Part shown: positions 58,698 to 64,000 of the stretch, one piece after another
How the letters are laid out: every line of letters begins with the position of its first letter
Numbering within the stretch: position 1 is the stretch's first letter
Assembly (NCBI GenBank): GCA_013822085.1
Contig: PNJV01000002.1
Span: 62,001 to 126,000 of the forward strand
DNA: 64,000 nt
Reading direction: 5' to 3'
Source of the DNA: Isosphaera sp.
GTDB lineage: Bacteria; Planctomycetota; Phycisphaerae; Phycisphaerales; UBA1924
Notes under the pieces: generated by a model
The model's input: only the letters and a program-made list of their open reading frames with translations
What the model was told of the DNA's origin: nothing
The model's database searches: none
Program-made: the position numbers and the translations under genes

Positions 58698-59636
58698 ATG
58701 GAATTCAATCAACTGCGGTACTTCGTGGCTGTGGCGGAATCGGGCTCGTTTAGCCGGGCTGCGCGATCGCTCGGCGTGACCCAGCCAACGCTGAGTCAGC
58801 AGATTGCGCGCATGGAGCAGACCCTCGGCTGCCGGGTGCTCGATCGCCTGGGCAGGGGAGTGGTGATGACCGACTCGGGCCGGGTGCTGCTGGACCGGGC
58901 CAAGCGGATCCTGCAAGAGGCCGACCACGCCCGGCGCGATATCACCACGGCCTCGACGCGCGGGCTGGGCCCGCTGAGCCTCGGGGCGATCCCGTCGATC
59001 GGGCCGTACCTGCTCCCAGGTGCGATCAAGGAGCTGGCCGGCCGAGCGCCAGAGGTCGAGGTGACCATCCGCGAGGACCTGACCGGCGAGCTGATCCGGC
59101 GGGTGGTCGAGGGCGATCTGGACCTGGCCGTGTGCAGCGGCCCGATCGAGGACGAGCGGGTCCAGGTGACGACGCTGGGCAGCGAGCCGATGCTGGTGTG
59201 CGCCCCGGCGGACCACCCCTTTGCGCAGCGCGAGCAGATCGAGGTCTCGGAGCTGGACGAGGAGCCGGTGGTGGTGATCCACGAGCTGCACTGCGTGGGC
59301 GAGCAGGTCCGGGCGTTCTGCAGGTCCAACCGGCTCAACCCGCGGACGGTCTGCCGGGTGGGGCAGCTGTGCATGGCCCGGAACATGGTCGCGGCGGGGG
59401 TGGGGGTGTCGCTGGTGCCGCGGATGGCCGCCTTGACCGAGCCGGGCGTGCGTGTGGTCTACCGCCCGCTGGCGGATCAGCGGTTCGAGCGGGCGGTGAC
59501 GCTGGTGAGCCATCACGCCCGGGCCCTGTCCTCCGCGGCTCAGGCGATGGTCGAGGCCCTGCGCGCCGAGTGGGCGGCGATGCAGAACGCGCCCGTTGAC
59601 GCCGACCCGCACGTCCGCACCGCCACGCGGGTGTGA
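58698..59636 (+). CDS. LysR-family transcriptional regulator, OxyR-like
   Basis: 'MEFNQLRYFVAVAESGSFSRAARSLGVTQPTLSQQIARMEQTLGCRVLDRLGRGVVMTDSG'; two Cys in the effector domain around 'ELHCVGEQVRAFCRSN'; divergent from Mn-catalase. Confidence 0.93.
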   Translation: MEFNQLRYFVAVAESGSFSRAARSLGVTQPTLSQQIARMEQTLGCRVLDRLGRGVVMTDSGRVLLDRAKRILQEADHARRDITTASTRGLGPLSLGAIPSIGPYLLPGAIKELAGRAPEVEVTIREDLTGELIRRVVEGDLDLAVCSGPIEDERVQVTTLGSEPMLVCAPADHPFAQREQIEVSELDEEPVVVIHELHCVGEQVRAFCRSNRLNPRTVCRVGQLCMARNMVAAGVGVSLVPRMAALTEPGVRVVYRPLADQRFERAVTLVSHHARALSSAAQAMVEALRAEWAAMQNAPVDADPHVRTATRV

Positions 59637-59704
59637 CCGATCGCTGCGCCCGCTGACGCAGCGAGCCCCCGCGGGGGGCGTGCGGGGGGCGACAGGTCGA
59701 GAGC

Positions 59705-60253
59705 TCACCGCGTGGGCGCTTCGACCACCGCGCCCAGGCCCGGGCAGGAGCGCCCGTGCTCGACGAGGTCGCGGTACGACGCGCTGACGGGCTCGCCCAG
59801 CGCCGGGGTCAGCTCGTGGCGGAACGCTGCCACCGCTGCCGCTGCGGAGGCGTCGTCGTTGTCGGAGGTCACCAGCGAGCGCAGCTCGATGAACCAGCCC
59901 AGGCCCTCGACGCGGTCCAGGCAGACGGTCACCACGCTGGCGAACCAGACCTCGCGCGACTTGTCCACGGTCAGCCACTCCTGGGGGCCGATCAGCCCCA
60001 GCTCGGCCCGGGCCCGCGCGTCGGTCATGATGCGCACGTCGCTGTGGCGTGGCGCAGCTCGGTCGGCGCGGTCGTAGCGGACCCACTCGGTGGGCTTGTG
60101 GGCGCAGTCTCGCCGCAGGAGCCGGCCGCTGACGACCCGGTAGTGCGTGTCGCGCTGGTGGGCCAGGCCGACGCGGTGTGCCCCCAGGCGGAGGAGGATG
60201 GCCCGGGCGAGCTCGGGGTCGCGCAGCTCGAGCTTGATCTCGATGTTGCGCAT
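59705..60253 (-). CDS. CYTH-domain protein (class IV adenylate cyclase / CyaB-like)
   Basis: 'MRNIEIKLELRDPELARAILLRLGAH', 'QRDTHYRVVSGRLLRRD', 'VTVCLDRVEGLGWFIELRSLV'. Confidence 0.82.
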   Translation of the reverse strand: MRNIEIKLELRDPELARAILLRLGAHRVGLAHQRDTHYRVVSGRLLRRDCAHKPTEWVRYDRADRAAPRHSDVRIMTDARARAELGLIGPQEWLTVDKSREVWFASVVTVCLDRVEGLGWFIELRSLVTSDNDDASAAAAVAAFRHELTPALGEPVSASYRDLVEHGRSCPGLGAVVEAPTR

Positions 60254-60415
60254 CGGTGGCTCAAGCATCGGCAGCCCGCGCGTGGGGATGAGCCGCGCAG
60301 GGGCCTGGGCGCGGCGCGGGGCGGCTGTGGGGCGTGACAGCCCGGAAGCTTTCTCCCACCCCCCACCCCCCACCCCCCATCCCCCGTCTGGCACGATCGG
60401 TGGCCGAGCGGCGGG

Positions 60416-62866
60416 TCACTGGGCCCGATAGCCGGCCAGCTCCAGCTCGCGGATGAGCCTGGCCTGGTCCCAGGTCTCGACGCCCAGTTCTCGGGCTTTG
60501 TCGAGCTTCGTGCCGGCCTCAGCCCCGACGATCAGCGCGGAGGTCTTGGCTGAGACCGAGCCGGTGACCTTGGCGCCCAGCGATTCGAGGATGCCCTTGA
60601 GCCGCTGGCGCTCGAACTTTTCGAGCGTGCCGGTGATGACCAGGACTTTGCCGGCCATGGGGCTTGGGGCGGCGCTGGCGGCGGGGTCGGCGTAGTCGTG
60701 GCTGGTCAGGTCCACGCCGGCGGCGCGGAGGTCGTCGAGGGTGCGTCGGCCGGCGTCGCTGTGGAGGTAGGCGTGGAAGGTGGGCGCGGTCTCGGAGGCC
60801 AGGCCGGTCTCGGGGCGGTCTTTGGGGTCCTCGGGCAGGCCCAGGGCCAAGGCCTCGGCCCTCTTGATGGCCTTGGGCATGAGCATGGCCAGCGGGGCGG
60901 CGGTCATGTGGTCGATGTCCCTGAACAGCCGGCAGAGCTGCTTGGCGGTGGCGTCGCCGACGTGGCGGATGCCCAGGCCGGCCAGGACGCGGGCCAGGCC
61001 GCGGCGCTTGCTCGCCTCGATGCCGGCCAGCAGGTTGTCCACCTTTTTGTGTTCTTTCTTGTTGCTGGCCCCCATGCCCGGCAGCGCGATCAGGGCCTGG
61101 CGGTGCTCGTGGAGGCGGTAGATGTCGGCGAAGGTGCGCAGCGGGATCGGGCGGGTGGGCCCGGGCATGTCGGGCGGGTGCGCGTCTGCCTGCGGCCGGC
61201 TGGTGGCCAGGATCAGATCGACGGTCTTCTCGCCCAGGCCGTCGATGTCCATCTGCTTGCGGCCGGCGAACCAGACGAGCTTCTCGCGGAACTGGGCGGG
61301 GCACTCGGGGTTGATGCACCAGCGGCCGGTCTCGGAGCCGGCTTGGGCCTGCTCTGTGTGGGCGGCCTGCTCGGTGTGGGCGGCGGGGGATGGAGGGGGT
61401 GCGGGGGATGAAGGGGGTGGTGGAGACGGAGGGGGTGGGGGGTCCTTGCGCTCGATCTCGACCGGGCCGGCGCAGACGGGGCACACAGACGGGGGCGCGA
61501 TGGGCATGGCGTCGGGCGGGCGGTCGCGCAGCACGACGCCGGCGACGTAGGGGATGATCTCGCCGGCCTTCTCGATGAGCACCGTGTCGCCCAGGCGGAT
61601 GTCGGCCCTGACGCCGGGGCGCTCGGTGGGTGCGTCGGCGATGCGGCCGAAGTTGTGGAGCGTGGCGTGGCGCACTTCGGTGCCGGCCAGGAGGACGGGC
61701 TCCATGACGGCGCGCGGGGTGATCTTGCCGGACTTGCCGACCTGGGCGTCGACGCGGATGAGCCGAGTGGTGAGCCGCTGGGCGGGGTACTTGTACGCCA
61801 CGGCCCAGCGCGGGCTCTTGGCGGTGAGGCCCAGGGCGTCCTGCTGAGCGAAGGAGTCCACGCGCAGGACCATGCCGTCGGTGGCGTAGGGGAGGGAGCG
61901 TCGGGCGGCGTCGAACTGGGCGATGACGGCCGCGGCCTCGTCGGCGGAGCTGACGAGCCGGCCCAGGGGGCTTGCGGGCAGGCCCAGGGCGCGGAGCTTA
62001 TCGATGAGCTCGGCGTGGCCGCGTGCAAAGGCGGGGTCGCTGATCAGCCCGCGGCCGTGGGCGACGAAGCCGAGCTTGCGCCCGGCGGCGACGCGCGGGT
62101 CGAGGTTCTTGAGGGTCCCGGCGGCGGCGTTGCGCGGGTTCATGAAGGGCTCCTGGCCCTCGGCTGCGCGCTGGCGGTTGACGCGCTCGAAGCCCACGAG
62201 CGGGAAGTAGACCTCGCCGCGGACCTCCAGGATCTCGGGGGCGTCCTGGCCGTGGTCGTTCAGGCCGTGGTCGTTCAGGCCGTGGGCGTTCAGGCGCAGC
62301 GGGACGCCGGGCATGGTGCGCACGGCGTGGGTGACGTCGTCGCCGCGGAGGCCGTCGCCGCGCGTCAGGGCCTGGACGAGCCGGCCGCGCTGGTACCGGA
62401 GCGTGACGGCCACGCCGTCGATCTTGGGATCGATGTAGACGCGTGGGCCCTGGGCGTGGGCAAAGAGCGTCGGCGCGTGGGGGGCGTCGTCGCTGGGCGG
62501 GTCCAGGCCGAGCTCCTTGCCGACGCGTCTGAGCCAGGACTCGACGGAGAGCTTGGGCCTGTCGTCGGGGCCGGGGTCCTTGTCGGCCTCGCGGACGAAG
62601 TAGGTGTTGTCGATCGAGAGCATGGGCACGGCGTGGGCGGCGGCGCGGAAGCCCTTGATCGGCTCGCCGCCGACGCGCGCGGTGGGCGAGTCGGGGTCGT
62701 GCAGGTCGGGGCGGAGGGCTTCGAGCTGGGCCAGCTCCTGGAGCAGCAGGTCGTACTGCTGGTCGGCCATGATGGGCTCGGCGTGGACGTAATAGGCCTT
62801 GTTGGCCGCGTCGAGCAGGTGCCGCAGCTGGGCGATGCGCTGTGCCTGGGTGTCGGGTGCGCTCAC
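60416..62866 (-). CDS. ligA: NAD-dependent DNA ligase LigA with Pro-rich insertion in the zinc-finger region
   Basis: 'YYVHAEPIMADQQYDLLLQELAQLE', catalytic 'YIDPKIDGVAVTLRYQRG', 'FMNPRNAAAGTLKNLDP', 'CPVCAGPVEIER', 'CINPECPAQFREKLVWFAGRKQMDIDGLGEKTVD', BRCT domain; GTG start at 62866. Confidence 0.97.
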   Translation of the reverse strand: MSAPDTQAQRIAQLRHLLDAANKAYYVHAEPIMADQQYDLLLQELAQLEALRPDLHDPDSPTARVGGEPIKGFRAAAHAVPMLSIDNTYFVREADKDPGPDDRPKLSVESWLRRVGKELGLDPPSDDAPHAPTLFAHAQGPRVYIDPKIDGVAVTLRYQRGRLVQALTRGDGLRGDDVTHAVRTMPGVPLRLNAHGLNDHGLNDHGQDAPEILEVRGEVYFPLVGFERVNRQRAAEGQEPFMNPRNAAAGTLKNLDPRVAAGRKLGFVAHGRGLISDPAFARGHAELIDKLRALGLPASPLGRLVSSADEAAAVIAQFDAARRSLPYATDGMVLRVDSFAQQDALGLTAKSPRWAVAYKYPAQRLTTRLIRVDAQVGKSGKITPRAVMEPVLLAGTEVRHATLHNFGRIADAPTERPGVRADIRLGDTVLIEKAGEIIPYVAGVVLRDRPPDAMPIAPPSVCPVCAGPVEIERKDPPPPPSPPPPSSPAPPPSPAAHTEQAAHTEQAQAGSETGRWCINPECPAQFREKLVWFAGRKQMDIDGLGEKTVDLILATSRPQADAHPPDMPGPTRPIPLRTFADIYRLHEHRQALIALPGMGASNKKEHKKVDNLLAGIEASKRRGLARVLAGLGIRHVGDATAKQLCRLFRDIDHMTAAPLAMLMPKAIKRAEALALGLPEDPKDRPETGLASETAPTFHAYLHSDAGRRTLDDLRAAGVDLTSHDYADPAASAAPSPMAGKVLVITGTLEKFERQRLKGILESLGAKVTGSVSAKTSALIVGAEAGTKLDKARELGVETWDQARLIRELELAGYRAQ

Positions 62867-62906
62867 GGGGCGATGGTACCTCGTGCGCGGGGTATGCTCG
62901 TGGCGC

Positions 62907-63812
62907 ATGAGCGCACGCCTGATCGACGGCAAGGCCCTGGCGGCCCGCGACCGCGTCCGCACGGCGGCGCTGGTGGCCCGGCTGCGGCGGCGCGGCGTGC
63001 CGGTGCGGCTGGACGCCCTGCTGTGCGCCGCCGGGGACAGCGCCGCGCGGGTCTACGCCGAGAACCAGGGGCGCACCTGCGCCGAGCTGGGCATCGACTA
63101 CCGCCTGCACGACCTGCCCGCCGGGGCGACGATGGCCGATCTGGAGCGGCGCGTCGGGGCGCTCAACGCCGACCCTGCGTGCACCGGGGTGATGCTGCAC
63201 ATGCCGCTCCCGGAGGGCGTCAACGCGTACGCGCTCCAGAGCCTGATCGACCCGGCCAAGGACGTCGAGGGCGTCAACCCGGCCAACATCGGCAACGTGG
63301 TCTACGGCCGGTCGTCGCTGGCGCCGTGCACGGGGCTGGCCGTGGTGCGGATGGTCGAGTCGACCGGGATCGCCCCCGAGGGGGGGCTGCGCGGCCGCAG
63401 GGCGGTGGTGATCGGGGCCTCGGACGTGGTGGGCAAGCCGATCGCGGTGCTGCTCATGCGCTCGGACGCCACGGTGATCTCGTGCAATAAGTGGACGCCG
63501 GGGATCGAGGACCTGATGCGCTCGGCCGACGTTCTGGTGGCAGCGGCGGGGGTCCCCGGGCTGGTCCGGGCCGAGCACGTCAAGTTCGGCGCGGTGGTCA
63601 TCGACGTGGGCGTCAACCGCGTGCCCGGGCCCGACGGCCGGGCGGTGACGACCGGCGACGTGGTCTTCGAGCGCGTGCGCCAGGCGCTCGGGCCCGAGGG
63701 GTGGATCAGCCCGGTCCCGGGCGGGGTCGGGCCCATGACCGTGGCGATGCTGCTGCGCAACGTCGCCGAGGCCGCCGCCAGGCTCGGCCGTGAGCCGATC
63801 GAAGCCCCCTGA
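62907..63812 (+). CDS. folD: Bifunctional methylenetetrahydrofolate dehydrogenase/cyclohydrolase
   Basis: 'GVMLHMPLPEGVNAYALQSLIDPAKDVEGVNPANIGNVVYG', 'VVIGASDVVGKPIAVLLMRSDATVISCNKWT', 'VPGGVGPMTVAMLLRNVAEAA'. Confidence 0.97.
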   Translation: MSARLIDGKALAARDRVRTAALVARLRRRGVPVRLDALLCAAGDSAARVYAENQGRTCAELGIDYRLHDLPAGATMADLERRVGALNADPACTGVMLHMPLPEGVNAYALQSLIDPAKDVEGVNPANIGNVVYGRSSLAPCTGLAVVRMVESTGIAPEGGLRGRRAVVIGASDVVGKPIAVLLMRSDATVISCNKWTPGIEDLMRSADVLVAAAGVPGLVRAEHVKFGAVVIDVGVNRVPGPDGRAVTTGDVVFERVRQALGPEGWISPVPGGVGPMTVAMLLRNVAEAAARLGREPIEAP

Positions 63813-63886
63813 GCCGGCCCGGTCGGTGCGGCCCGGGCACGCCGTCGCCGGGCGCGGCGGGGCGCGCGGGCGGATACATTGGGCGC

Positions 63887-64000
63887 GTGCTCCCGTTCCT
63901 CCCGCCGTTTCGGTCGCTCAAGGACCCCACCCGGGTGTGGGCGTGGGGGATGTACGACCTTGCCAACCAGTCGTTCCAGCTGCTGATCAACACGCTGCTG
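63887..64000 (+). CDS. MFS transporter, UMF1-like, N-terminal fragment cut by window edge
   Basis: GTG start; 'TRVWAWGMYDLANQSFQLLINTLL' resembles the UMF1-family N-terminus 'AWALYDWANSAF'. Confidence 0.6.
   Translation, partial: MLPFLPPFRSLKDPTRVWAWGMYDLANQSFQLLINTLL

Overview
This is a very GC-rich bacterial chromosomal window. It looks like Planctomycetota, probably Phycisphaerae, judging from a planctomycete-style pseudopilin with a C-terminal 'FFDGHVES' motif followed by a 'CPDCGR' companion protein, plus overall gene style. That taxonomy is an inference. Gene density is high: about 42 confident protein-coding genes and three tRNAs (Pro-TGG; Leu-CAG; a CAT tRNA that reads as Ile2). I saw no rRNA, CRISPR array, transposase, integrase or prophage. 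The content is mostly housekeeping: an Opp-type ABC permease and ATPase, xseA-xseB, tsaE, pgi, ftsH, lptE and a bamD-like gene, rpsP-trmD-rplS, recA, an HMG-CoA lyase/crotonase cluster, an acyl-CoA dehydrogenase, 2-oxoacid dehydrogenase E1a/E1b/E2, Mn-catalase with a divergent OxyR-like LysR regulator, ligA and folD. The most interesting observations are: (1) TsaE with a long C-terminal extension ending in a degenerate YacG-like segment; (2) a DUF255/YyaL-type protein that appears fused to a DsbD N-terminal-like domain; (3) an E2 acyltransferase whose conserved C-terminal tail lies in the -1 frame; (4) RecA with a ~65-residue low-complexity N-terminal extension and a possible internal start; (5) paired 21-bp CACACS-N9-GGTGTG palindromes around a putative promoter next to a small LuxR-like HTH gene; (6) an attenuator-like hairpin directly before rpsP in an operon lacking rimM; (7) an AT-rich intergenic region with two near-consensus DnaA boxes; (8) recurrent G-run tracts in intergenic DNA. 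I did not find a convincing wholly new multi-gene system.
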